From assembly GCF_039532605.1 (NCBI RefSeq), contig NZ_BAAARY010000012.1, positions 58,725 through 122,724 on the forward strand: DNA of 64,000 nucleotides, read 5' to 3'. A model generated the notes under the pieces. That model was not told where the DNA came from and did no database searches. It saw only the letters and a list, made by a program, of their open reading frames with translations. Positions 16,334-24,180 of this stretch are shown one piece after another. Position 1 is the first letter of the stretch; every line of letters begins with the position of its first letter. This DNA is from Pilimelia columellifera. GTDB lineage: Bacteria > Actinomycetota > Actinomycetes > Mycobacteriales > Micromonosporaceae. Both the position numbers and the translations under genes were made by a program.

Positions 16334-17946
16334 CACGCGGTCTTCCCGGTGAGCCGCCGGACCGCCTTGAGCGCGAACGCCACGCTCGTCAGGGTCGGGT
16401 TGCTGGCGGTGCCGCGCGGGATGAGCCCGTTGCCGCCCAGGTACAGGTTGTCCATACCCCAGACCTTCGAGTGGGTGTCCACCACCGACGTCTCCGGGTC
16501 GTCGCCCATCCGGGTCGTGCCCGCCACATGCAGGCCCAGGCCGGGCTCGACGAAGCGCGGTTCGGACCCGGGCAGGAAGCCGCCCAGCGAGGCGGCGGCG
16601 TGCAGCATGTCGTTCATCATGGCGTGCTGCCGGGCCCGGTCCTCGCTGGTGAGACCGAACGTGAACGTCGGCTGGGGCAGGCCGTGGGTGTCGGTGTGCC
16701 GGTCGGAGAAGTCGATCCGGTTCTCGAAGCGCGGTTCGACGATGCCGAACCAGCGCAGGTCGACCACCAGCCGCCCGTCCACGTTGGGGGCGACCTCGCC
16801 GTAGTGGAAGGCGTCGCGGTGGATCTGGCAGTGCCAGGGCCGGTCCGCGGAGACCGGAATCCACACGTTGGGCTCCGGGTCCCCGGACGGGATCGGCACC
16901 GGGTCGTGCGGGTGCTCCTTGCGGTACGCGCCGACCCGCTCGGCGAAGCGCGGGTCGCCGGGGATGTTCTCGACGAGGTCCTGTCGCAACACGATCTGGC
17001 AGAAGGCGATCGGCTGCTCGGTCAGGTACCGGCCGAGGGCCTTCGGCCGGATGTCCGAGGCCCACAACAGCTGCGGCGTCAGGTACGCGTTCGCGGCCAC
17101 GATGAAGTGCTCGGCCTCGACCCGCAGCATCCTCCAGTTGCGCAGGTCACGCACCTGGGCGTACTCGACCCGCGACCCGTCGGCCGAGCGCACGAGCTTG
17201 GCGCACAGGTGCTCGGGGCGGAGATCGAACGAGCCGTCCCGCCGGGCGGCGGCGGTCGGGTCGGCCAACTCCCCGAGGACGGTGTCGGCGCCGCTCCAGC
17301 GCACCATCTCCGGGTTGTCCTGGCGGCGTTGCACCGCCAGCGGCAGGCTCTGCACCTCGTACGGCTTGGGCAGGTTCGGGTACGCCCGTTGCAGCGCCTC
17401 GCGCACCACCTGGTGCCGGATCGAGTTCTCGAACTCGCCGACCCGGGTGTGCAGCAGCTGCTCGCCGTCGTTGTAGAGCTGCTCCCACTCGACGTCCGAC
17501 AGCAGGGGGGTGCGCTCCAGCTCAGGGTGGTGCCGTGGGGTGGCGCAGGTCCAGTGGGTGGCCATGCCGCCGACGCCGTAGCTGACGGCCGCCGCGCCGA
17601 GGTTCACCGCCGGGTCCTGGTCGGGGTTCTGGTTGTTCTGGGTGAACCCGCGGAAGCGCGTCGGGTCGAACTGGAACGCCCCCGGGTCCAACGTGACCTC
17701 CGGGCGGGTGTTCGGCGGCACCGACAGCAGGCTCAGGTGCCCGCGGATCACCGACGAGAACAGGTCGAGGTTCTGCTGGTACAGGTACGCGTTCTTGAGA
17801 TGCTCGCCGGGGCGCTCCGAGAGCGTGGCCCCGGCGTCGATCATGAGCACCTTCTTGCCGGCGGCGACCAGCTCCCGGGCGTACGTGCATCCGATCGGGC
17901 CGGAGCCGACGATCAGGGCGTCCACGCGCATCGTCTCGTCCTTCAT
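16333..17946 (-). CDS. GMC flavoprotein oxidase of pyranose 2-oxidase / C-glycoside 3-oxidase type
   Basis: 537 residues from ATG at 17946 with GAAGGGA upstream. The N-terminal dinucleotide site is ALIVGSGPIGCTYA. The block GGMATHWTCATP is the pyranose-oxidase signature in which the histidine carries covalent FAD. The C-terminal catalytic pair is present: the histidine in GLGLHVAGTTRMG and the asparagine in NGLIPRGTASNPTLTS. Pyranose oxidases oxidise free sugars at C2; close actinobacterial relatives oxidise C- or O-glycosides at C3. No signal peptide, so it is cytosolic. It lies between the propeller protein (upstream, 73-base gap) and the IolE-like gene (overlap), which supports one pathway in which the ketone is made here and eliminated by the partners. 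Confidence 0.9.
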   Translation of the reverse strand: MKDETMRVDALIVGSGPIGCTYARELVAAGKKVLMIDAGATLSERPGEHLKNAYLYQQNLDLFSSVIRGHLSLLSVPPNTRPEVTLDPGAFQFDPTRFRGFTQNNQNPDQDPAVNLGAAAVSYGVGGMATHWTCATPRHHPELERTPLLSDVEWEQLYNDGEQLLHTRVGEFENSIRHQVVREALQRAYPNLPKPYEVQSLPLAVQRRQDNPEMVRWSGADTVLGELADPTAAARRDGSFDLRPEHLCAKLVRSADGSRVEYAQVRDLRNWRMLRVEAEHFIVAANAYLTPQLLWASDIRPKALGRYLTEQPIAFCQIVLRQDLVENIPGDPRFAERVGAYRKEHPHDPVPIPSGDPEPNVWIPVSADRPWHCQIHRDAFHYGEVAPNVDGRLVVDLRWFGIVEPRFENRIDFSDRHTDTHGLPQPTFTFGLTSEDRARQHAMMNDMLHAAASLGGFLPGSEPRFVEPGLGLHVAGTTRMGDDPETSVVDTHSKVWGMDNLYLGGNGLIPRGTASNPTLTSVAFALKAVRRLTGKTA

Positions 17947-18019
17947 GTGTTTCCCTTCGCAGCTGTTGAGCTCGCCCGGCGTCCGGGCGGGTTGACGTGG
18001 TCGTGCCGGAGCTGGTTGT

Positions 18020-19291
18020 TCAGCCGTCGCCGCCGGGCGGGGCCGCGGCGGGGCCCGGCTGGCCGAAGTCGTTGACGTGCAGCGTGATCCGCGGGTCGTC
18101 GATCTCGTAGTAGCCGACGGTGTCGTAGGACGTGGTGACGAAGTCGAGCCTGCCGTCGCCGGTGAAGTCGCCGACGGCGATCCGGGCCACCGAGCCGGCG
18201 GAGACCCGTTCCCGCACCAGCACCTCGCCCGCGGCGTCGAACTTGTAGTACATGACTCCCTGCGTGGGCTCCGGCCCGCGCAGCCCGACCAGGAACTCGT
18301 CGTCGCCGTCGCCGTCGAAGTCAGCGGCCACGACGTGGTGCGCGACCGCGTCGTGGGTGGCGTCGGGCAGCGGATAGACCTCCAGCTGACGGCGTTGCCA
18401 CGGCTGCTCGAAGGTCAGCTCGCCGGGCGGGCGCAGGTAGACCGCCAGGGTGTCGCCGTGGAACGGCTCGACCGCCACGATCAGCCCGTACGGCGTGCCG
18501 CCGACCGTGCCGACGGCGAGGTTGCCGCTGCCGGAGAACTCGTGGTCGGGGAACTCGTGCGAGCGCCGTGGCGGAACCCCGGTCCCGAGCCGGTGGTGGC
18601 GCCAGCGCCCCCGGTCGTCGTACCCGAGCCAGGTGATGCCCTCGGCGGAGGCGAGCAGGAACGAGTCCCGCTGCGGCTGTGGGGTGTTCGGGAACTGGCC
18701 GGCGACGACGCCGTGGACGATCCGGAACTGCGCGTCGATCTCCTTGCCGGTCCACGGTGTGTCGCTGAGCGGGTTGTCCAGTCGGTCGTAGACCATGGCG
18801 CGCACCGGCGAGGCGACGCCGGCGGCGCCGCCCTCGGGCCCCACGACGGGCAGGGCCGCGAGCTGCGGGTGGCTGTCGGACGTGAACTGCCCGACCCGGA
18901 TCCGGTGGGTGGCCACCAGGTCGGCGATCGGTCGTTGGGTCCACTGGCCGTCGAGACCGGACGCTGTCGGGTTGTGTAGCCAGGAGATCTTTCCGTCGCG
19001 GGGGCCGCAGTTGAACATGCAGTTGCCGTAGTCGTGGCAGATGACCAGGTCCGGTAGCCCGTCGCCGGTGAGGTCCGCCACGTCGAGTGAGACGGGTTTG
19101 TCGAGCGTGGCGATGACCCGTTTCTGCCAGGTCGGATTCTGGTACCAGACGACCTCGCCCCGGGTCAGCCCGGAGGCGACGAGGTCGGGACGGCCGTCGC
19201 CGTCGATGTCGACCGCCTGCACCCAGTACCCGTCCTGCGGGTCGGCGTCGACGACGGTCGTGGTGAAGCGTGGCGTCGTGGTGGGCCTCAC
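18020..19291 (-). CDS. FG-GAP/VCBS beta-propeller protein resembling the propeller domain of aldos-2-ulose dehydratase
   Basis: 423 residues from GTG at 19291 (GGGGAG nine bases upstream); no signal peptide. Repeated calcium-type loops are visible: DIDGDGRPDLV, DLTGDGLPDLV, DFDGDGDDEFLVG and DFTGDGRLDFV, spaced as propeller blades. Beyond the generic repeat, the blocks DGYWVQA, DGKISWLHNP, EPFHGDTLAVY, AHHVVAADFDGDGDDEF and SAGSVARIAVGDF agree, by recollection, with the N-terminal propeller of fungal aldos-2-ulose (pyranosone) dehydratase, an enzyme that works after pyranose oxidase. Histidines in THRIR, IVHG, FHGD and AHHV fall at conserved places. The fungal enzyme adds two cupin domains that are absent here. 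Position next to a pyranose-type oxidase supports a role as dehydratase or lyase. Confidence 0.82.
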   Translation of the reverse strand: MRPTTTPRFTTTVVDADPQDGYWVQAVDIDGDGRPDLVASGLTRGEVVWYQNPTWQKRVIATLDKPVSLDVADLTGDGLPDLVICHDYGNCMFNCGPRDGKISWLHNPTASGLDGQWTQRPIADLVATHRIRVGQFTSDSHPQLAALPVVGPEGGAAGVASPVRAMVYDRLDNPLSDTPWTGKEIDAQFRIVHGVVAGQFPNTPQPQRDSFLLASAEGITWLGYDDRGRWRHHRLGTGVPPRRSHEFPDHEFSGSGNLAVGTVGGTPYGLIVAVEPFHGDTLAVYLRPPGELTFEQPWQRRQLEVYPLPDATHDAVAHHVVAADFDGDGDDEFLVGLRGPEPTQGVMYYKFDAAGEVLVRERVSAGSVARIAVGDFTGDGRLDFVTTSYDTVGYYEIDDPRITLHVNDFGQPGPAAAPPGGDG

Positions 19292-19437
19292 AAGTCACTC
19301 TCCCCGAGGAGTCCTGGCGGTTCCGGATCAGAGGTCATGGGGCGCGCGGGGGCCTCTCGCTTCGCAGCGTAGTTGGAAGGTTGCTGTGTGTACGTCAAGT
19401 CCGCGCGACGGGCCCGAACCCGAATGGCCCCGAACGC

Positions 19438-19473
19438 GCGGGGGCCGAGCCGTGGTCCCGGCTCAGCCCCCGC
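19438..19473. terminator. Hairpin downstream of the DUF1269 gene
   Basis: Arms 19438-19451 and 19460-19473 pair at 13 of 14 positions around an eight-base loop. It lies just after the stop (19489) of the minus-strand DUF1269 gene and fits a GC-rich intrinsic terminator. The remainder of 19292-19437 shows nothing I recognise. Confidence 0.75.
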
Positions 19474-19488
19474 AGCGTTCTCAGTGCC

Positions 19489-19998
19489 TCAGCCGACGGC
19501 CATCGGCGCCCGCGCGGCGGCGGCGGCCTCCCGGAGGCGGGTCTCCTCTTCGGTGCTCAGCGACGTCTTCAGTAGCTTGCCGCCGTGCTGGCCGTGCATC
19601 TGCTGCAGGACCTTGTCCTCGGTCATGCTCCGTACGAGCAGCACCAGCGCCGCGTTACCCGGCTCCAGCTCGGTGCCCAGCGAGCGCACGAAGTTGTCGT
19701 CGACGCCGAGGTCGGCGGTGGAGCCCGCCAACGCCCCCGCGCCGGCGCCCAGCGCCATGCCCAGCAGCGGCGCTAGGAACAGCAGTCCGATGAGCCCGCC
19801 CCAGGCGGCGCCGCCGAGTGAGGCGGCGCCGACGGCCCCGTTGGTCTGGTGGATCTTCATTTTGCCATCGGCGCGCCGTTCCACGACGACAGCGTCGTCG
19901 AGCTGGATGAGCATCTGCTTCTCCAGTCCGTGGAGCTGTCGAAGCGCGGACTGGGCGGCTTCGGCGCTCGGGTAACTCACTGCGATGAGATCGCTCAT
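19489..19998 (-). CDS. DUF1269 family membrane protein
   Basis: 169 residues from ATG at 19998 (MSDLIAVSYPSAEAAQSAL), with GGAG eight bases upstream; an in-frame start at 20010 is less well placed. A ferredoxin-like N-terminal half (LHGLEKQMLIQLDDAVVVER) precedes a glycine-rich hydrophobic hairpin (GGAAWGGLIGLLFLAPLLGMALGAGAGAL) that probably inserts in the membrane, then a C-terminal half with DNFVRSLGTELEPGNAALVLLV and a helical tail. This is the standard DUF1269 pattern, often stress-linked in actinomycetes, with no proven function. It stands alone, ending at its own hairpin. Confidence 0.85.
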   Translation of the reverse strand: MSDLIAVSYPSAEAAQSALRQLHGLEKQMLIQLDDAVVVERRADGKMKIHQTNGAVGAASLGGAAWGGLIGLLFLAPLLGMALGAGAGALAGSTADLGVDDNFVRSLGTELEPGNAALVLLVRSMTEDKVLQQMHGQHGGKLLKTSLSTEEETRLREAAAAARAPMAVG

Positions 19999-20295
19999 GC
20001 GTCTCCACACCCTTCGTCGGTAGGTCCCTACAGGAGCATCCTGCGCCCGTTAAGCGAATTCTGCTTACATTCTGCGGAACACCGTGACATGTGGGACCTA
20101 ACCCATAGTTCAGACTTTTTCGTCGAGGCTCGGGTCGGCGACCGAGTCCCGTCGATCGCATACGGGCCGACACCGCGTGTGCCTATCGTGAGTCGAACCG
20201 GTGATCTCCAGCGGAACGCCCCGGCCCGGCCAATGACGCCGCGCCATACCTCGCGCCCGGCGGCTCACCACCACCCGAAACGGCAAGGAGGAGCG

Positions 20296-20709
20296 ATGAC
20301 GACCTATAACACCCCGTCGAGGCCCTGGGTGACCGGCGGCCTCGTTCTCGCGAGCACCATGATGGTGATCCTGGGCCTCTGGCAGGTCTTTGTCGGCATC
20401 GCCGCCATCGTCAACGACGACTTCTTCGTCGTCGGCGTCAACTACACATACAAGATCGACACGACCACCTGGGGCTGGATCCACCTTGCCCTCGGCGTTG
20501 CCGCCGTCGTCGCCGGTGTCGGACTCAGCGCCCGCGCCACCTGGGCTCGGGTGCTGGGCATGGTCTTCGCCGGACTGGCGATGCTCAACAACTTCATCTT
20601 CCTGCCCTACTACCCACTGTGGTCGATGACGGTCATCGCGCTGTCGGTCTTCGTCATCTGGGCGCTCGCCAACGCCAAGAGCGACGAATCTGAGTCGCCG
20701 AGAATGTAG
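20296..20709 (+). CDS. Four-helix membrane protein, DUF7144-like
   Basis: 137 residues from ATG at 20296 with a strong AAGGAGGAG site; a much longer frame upstream is non-coding. Four hydrophobic helices are clear: GGLVLASTMMVILGLWQVFVGIAAI, WIHLALGVAAVVAGVGLSA, VLGMVFAGLAMLNNFIFLP and MTVIALSVFVIWALA. The pattern GLWQVFVGIAA, NDDFFV, Y.YKIDTTTWGWIHL and LPYYPLWS is typical of small actinobacterial membrane proteins with no known role. It is monocistronic, with a strong hairpin after the stop. Confidence 0.85.
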   Translation: MTTYNTPSRPWVTGGLVLASTMMVILGLWQVFVGIAAIVNDDFFVVGVNYTYKIDTTTWGWIHLALGVAAVVAGVGLSARATWARVLGMVFAGLAMLNNFIFLPYYPLWSMTVIALSVFVIWALANAKSDESESPRM

Positions 20710-20735
20710 GAACGCCGACCTTCCCGCCGCGACAG

Positions 20736-20778
20736 CGGCCGGGCCGGCCAGCGAAGTCTCCGCTGACCGGCCCGGCCG
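20736..20778. terminator. Bidirectional terminator hairpin between convergent genes
   Basis: Arms 20736-20753 and 20761-20778 pair at 17 of 18 positions with a seven-base loop, followed on the plus strand by a T-rich ATTCTGTTGTTCC. It serves the plus-strand membrane protein and the converging minus-strand protease. Confidence 0.88.
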
Positions 20779-20806
20779 ATTCTGTTGTTCCTTGTGGCGA
20801 CGGCGC

Positions 20807-22024
20807 CTACCGGACCACGGTGATCGCGGTGGCGGCCATCGTCGTGCCAGCCGTCGTCGTCACCTGGAGCCGGTAGCTGCCGAGCCGCAGCGGTGGCACC
20901 GTCACCCGCAGCTGCTGATCCGACAACCGGATGAACGACAACCGGTAGCCGCCCAATGTGACCGTCCGGGTGTTGCCCAGGTTGACGCCGGTGAGCGTCA
21001 CCGGGGCGCTGCGGCCGTACCTGACCGTCGACGGGGTCACCGAGTTGATCACCGGTCCGGCCACGTTCGTCGGCGTGACCGTGGGCGCCACCGTCGGCGT
21101 TACCGTGGGCGCGACGGTCGGCGCTACCGTCGGAGCGGTCGTGGGGGCGACGGTCGGGGCCGGCGTCGGCGTCGGGTTGACCGCCGGGGTGGTGATGCCG
21201 GTCACCGAGTACGCGGCGTCGACCTTGCCGGTCAGGAATGACCACGAGAGCTTGGCGTCGCCGTTGTTGCCCCACCGGGTTCCCCACGAGTTACGGATGA
21301 GCACGCCCTGGTCGTCGTAGCCGAAGGCCGTGATCATGTGCCCGCCCAGGTTCGACCCGGACGTCGGGTTGTACAGCGTGTGGCTGCCCAGGTTCATGAA
21401 GTCCTGGTACACCGGCATCCCCAGCGAGACCGGGTTGCCGGCGGCCAACGACTGCTTGACCAGGTCCTTGGCGGCGCTGGTCTGTCCGGCGCCCAGCCAC
21501 ATCCGGCTGTAGCCGGAGACCCGGTAGCTCGCGGCGGCCGCGATCTGCTCGGCGGTCGGCGGGGTCTTGTAGTCGTAGTGGCCCTGGGAGTAGTTCGCCA
21601 GGGTGCTCACGCCGGAGCTCTTGGCCAGGCTCAGCGCCTGGTCCGGGCTGGTCCCGGCGTTCGGGGCGCCGCCGGGGGAGACGGTGCGCATGTACAGGTA
21701 CAGCGGCGCGTACGGGGCCCCCGAGCCACCGGAGCGCTTGGCCCAGTACCCCATGATCGCGTGCGCGATGGACCAGGAGACGCATGAGCCGATCTGCCCC
21801 TGGTCGCCGACGGCGGGCGCGTGGGAACGCAGGTCAACCGAGGCGGGCAGCTCAGCCGCGCCACCCATCGTGGCCCGCGCGTCGACGCGCCCGGGGGCCG
21901 GCACATAGCCGCCGACCTTGTGCGGCGCGGTCGGGGTGGACGTCGTGCCGGCCAGGGCCGGCGCGGTGGGGACGAGAGCGATTGCCGAAGCGAGACTGAC
22001 GAATATTTTGAGAGCGGAACGCAT
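20807..22024 (-). CDS. Secreted papain-family (C1A) cysteine protease with C-terminal IPT/TIG domain
   Basis: 405 residues. A signal peptide (about 1-25, ending PALAG) is followed by a short pro-region and the catalytic domain: PASVDLRSHAPAVGDQGQIGSCVSWS with the nucleophile cysteine and the preceding oxyanion glutamine, GGHMITAFGY with the histidine, and IRNSWGTRWG with the asparagine. A Thr/Pro/Val/Ala linker of repeated TPTVAP units (about 275-320) leads to an IPT/TIG immunoglobulin-like domain (VINSVTPSTVRYG...VTLTGVNLG). The long inhibitory propeptide of classical papains is missing. The protein should be exported and may act on extracellular proteins or cell-wall-linked substrates. The repeats in the linker are coding, low-complexity DNA. 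Confidence 0.92.
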   Translation of the reverse strand: MRSALKIFVSLASAIALVPTAPALAGTTSTPTAPHKVGGYVPAPGRVDARATMGGAAELPASVDLRSHAPAVGDQGQIGSCVSWSIAHAIMGYWAKRSGGSGAPYAPLYLYMRTVSPGGAPNAGTSPDQALSLAKSSGVSTLANYSQGHYDYKTPPTAEQIAAAASYRVSGYSRMWLGAGQTSAAKDLVKQSLAAGNPVSLGMPVYQDFMNLGSHTLYNPTSGSNLGGHMITAFGYDDQGVLIRNSWGTRWGNNGDAKLSWSFLTGKVDAAYSVTGITTPAVNPTPTPAPTVAPTTAPTVAPTVAPTVTPTVAPTVTPTNVAGPVINSVTPSTVRYGRSAPVTLTGVNLGNTRTVTLGGYRLSFIRLSDQQLRVTVPPLRLGSYRLQVTTTAGTTMAATAITVVR

Positions 22025-22266
22025 TCAGATCCTTCGTGTCGGGAAGACGTCCTGGACACGCGCGGTCCTGGCTGGCCGCGGGTGGCGCTCGCTGCCTGAT
22101 GCGAGCGCGGGACGCGCTATCACCGTTCGGCGGCCGCGTCCGCGCTTCAAGGAAAAAAGTCGGCAAGACTGTGGTTCGTTCGATCCGAACGGCCGACGGC
22201 GTCGGCGGGCTGTCCAGCGTCGGCCCGTGCCCGCGAACGTCGGTCCGATGCGAAGGGTGGCGGCTC

Positions 22267-23493
22267 GTGGTTGAGGAACGCACGACGTGCGTGGTCGTCG
22301 GCGGTGGCCCGGCGGGGATGGTGCTGGGGCTACTGCTGGCCCGCGCCGGGATCGCGGTGACCGTGCTGGAGAAGCACGCGGACTTCCTGCGCGACTTCCG
22401 CGGCGACACTGTCCACCCCTCGACCATCCAGTTGCTGGACGAGCTGGGTCTGGGGGAGCGGTTCGCGCGGCTGCCGCAGAGCCGGCTGAGCCAGATCGCG
22501 TTCCCGGTCGGCGACGGCGAGTCGGTCGTCGTCGGGGACTTCCGCCGGCTGTCGGCGCCGTTCCCCTACGTGGCGATGGTGCCGCAGTGGGACCTGCTCA
22601 ACCTGCTCGCCGACGCCGCCGCTGAGGAGCCAGGCTTCTCGCTGCGGATGAACACCGAGGTCACCGGTCTTCTCCGGGACGGCCACACCGTGCGTGGCGT
22701 CACCTACCGTGACCCCGACGGCCGGGCCGGCGAGCTGCGCGCCGACCTCACCGTCGGCTGCGACGGCCGCTGGTCGGTGGCCAGGCGGGCGGCGGGGCTG
22801 GTCCCGGTCGAGTACCCGGTCCCCATCGACGCCTGGTGGTTCCGGCTGCCGCTGCTGCCCGGCGATGACGTCGCCGCGCTGGCGCCGGCGGCCGCCCCCG
22901 GACGGTTCGCCGTCCCGATTCCGCGCACTGACTACTTCCAGATCGCCTACGTGGCCCGTAAAGGAACCGACGCCGCGATCCGGGCGCGGGGCGTCGCCGC
23001 GTTCCGCCGCGACATCGCCGAGCTGATTCCGTGGGCCGCCGACCGGGTCGACTCGTTGGCGTCGATGGATGAGGTCAAGCACCTCGACGTGCGTCTGAAC
23101 CGGCTGCCGCGCTGGCACCGCGACGGCCTGTTGTGCATCGGCGACGCCGCCCATGCCATGTCGCCGGTGGGCGGCGTCGGGATCAACCTCGCCGTCCAGG
23201 ACGCCGTGGCGGCGGCGACTCTGCTCGCTGGCCCGCTGAAGGCCGGCAAGCTGACGCCGGCGGTCCTGGCGTCGGTTCGGGCCCGACGCCTGCTGCCGAC
23301 GGTGGCGGCGCAGCGTCTGCAACGGCTGCTGCACCGGGTGTTGGTGACGCCGATTCTGGACGGACGGCGCGCGGGCCCGCCCAGGCCGGTGCTGAGCGCG
23401 CTGCGACGCGTCCCCGCGCTGTCGGTCGTGCCGGCGTACCTCATTGGTGTGGGTCTCCGCCCGGAGCACGCCCCGTCGTTCGCCCGCCGCTGA
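22267..23493 (+). CDS. FAD-dependent monooxygenase, PHBH/UbiH type
   Basis: 408 residues from GTG at 22267, preceded by AAGGGTGG; the frame is open further upstream but that part is not conserved. The three group A flavin monooxygenase motifs are present: GGGPAGMVLGLLLARAG (Rossmann fold), TVGCDGRWS (DG motif) and CIGDAAHAMSPVGGVGINLAVQDA (GD motif). Such enzymes hydroxylate aromatic or polyketide substrates with NAD(P)H and O2. GDTVHPSTIQLLDELGL is typical of actinobacterial FAD-dependent oxidoreductases of this type. No biosynthetic neighbours indicate the substrate. The 242 bases between it and the divergent protease show no gene. Confidence 0.9.
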   Translation: MVEERTTCVVVGGGPAGMVLGLLLARAGIAVTVLEKHADFLRDFRGDTVHPSTIQLLDELGLGERFARLPQSRLSQIAFPVGDGESVVVGDFRRLSAPFPYVAMVPQWDLLNLLADAAAEEPGFSLRMNTEVTGLLRDGHTVRGVTYRDPDGRAGELRADLTVGCDGRWSVARRAAGLVPVEYPVPIDAWWFRLPLLPGDDVAALAPAAAPGRFAVPIPRTDYFQIAYVARKGTDAAIRARGVAAFRRDIAELIPWAADRVDSLASMDEVKHLDVRLNRLPRWHRDGLLCIGDAAHAMSPVGGVGINLAVQDAVAAATLLAGPLKAGKLTPAVLASVRARRLLPTVAAQRLQRLLHRVLVTPILDGRRAGPPRPVLSALRRVPALSVVPAYLIGVGLRPEHAPSFARR

Positions 23494-23536
23494 GGCCCGT
23501 CGCCGGCCTCGACGACCTCCCTGAGCCAAAAACGGT

Positions 23537-23575
23537 TTGCTGCGGTGCCATGGGTGTGCCAGAATGGTGCCATGG
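23537..23575 (+). promoter_or_regulatory. Leaderless promoter with 10-bp direct repeats at the HicB-like gene
   Basis: A -35-like TTGCTG (23537-23542) and -10-like CAGAAT (23560-23565) are 17 bases apart, placing the transcript start at about the ATG (23572), so the mRNA would have no leader; indeed no ribosome site is seen. GGTGCCATGG occurs at 23544-23553 and 23566-23575, 22 bases apart (two helical turns), one copy covering the start codon. Ribbon-helix-helix proteins bind such repeated sites, so self-repression is plausible. Confidence 0.55.
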
Positions 23576-24105
23576 ACTTGACCTCGTATGTAAGCAACCT
23601 CGGACGTGAATACGCCACCCTCGCCGAAGCCGGCGGCGAGGAGACGCGTGCGCTGGTCGAGCGCCTGACCGGGTCGCTCGAGTCGGCGATCCGGATGACG
23701 CTGCTGGACGCGCTGTCAGCCGCCGCCGATGAGATCACCCGGGAACTGGCGCCGGGCTCAGTGGAGCTCCGCCTGCGCGGACGTGATCCGAGCTTCGTTG
23801 TCACGTCCCCGCTTGCCGAGCCGCCCGAGCACGCGGCCGACGATGCCGCGGCGCCGGTCGACGGCGCTGCCGACCATGACCCTTTCGTCGCCGAGGACGG
23901 CCCCGCCGCGCGGATCAACGTGCGCCTGCCTGAGCAGCTCAAGGCCGCGGTCGAGGCGGCCGCGGCCAAGGAAGGACGGTCGGTCAACGCCTGGTTGGTC
24001 CGGGCGGCGGCTGCCGCGTTGCAGCGGTCCGATCGCGATCACCGCCTCGCGCCACGCGGCGGCGGAAAACGGGCTCCGCAAGGCTTCACCGGCTGGGTGC
24101 GCTAG
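23572..24105 (+). CDS. HicB-like ribbon-helix-helix regulator
   Basis: 177 residues from ATG at 23572. The N-terminal region is helical (MDLTSYVSNLGREYATLAEA, then EETRALVERLTGSLESAIRMTLLDALSAAADEI). After an acidic linker the C-terminal domain is INVRLPEQLKAAVEAAAAKEGRSVNAWLVRAAAAALQ, the ribbon-helix-helix fold of HicB/Arc-type DNA binders, ending in a basic GGGKRAPQGFTGWVR tail. No HicA toxin gene is adjacent, so this is not a standard toxin-antitoxin pair. Instead it precedes a DUF4097 protein, a pairing I recall as recurrent in actinomycetes. It probably controls its own promoter. Confidence 0.85.
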   Translation: MDLTSYVSNLGREYATLAEAGGEETRALVERLTGSLESAIRMTLLDALSAAADEITRELAPGSVELRLRGRDPSFVVTSPLAEPPEHAADDAAAPVDGAADHDPFVAEDGPAARINVRLPEQLKAAVEAAAAKEGRSVNAWLVRAAAAALQRSDRDHRLAPRGGGKRAPQGFTGWVR

Positions 24106-24180
24106 CCGCCCCGGACCCTTCCTTCCACCCCCGTGCCCCGAGGCGCGGGGACCGTTCGCCTACCCGAATGAGGGATGACT

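Noticed and set aside
21069..21190. Non-coding minisatellite or CRISPR-like repeat.
   Set aside because: The repeated units encode the TPTVAP linker of the secreted cysteine protease in frame; there are no spacer-repeat units of CRISPR type.
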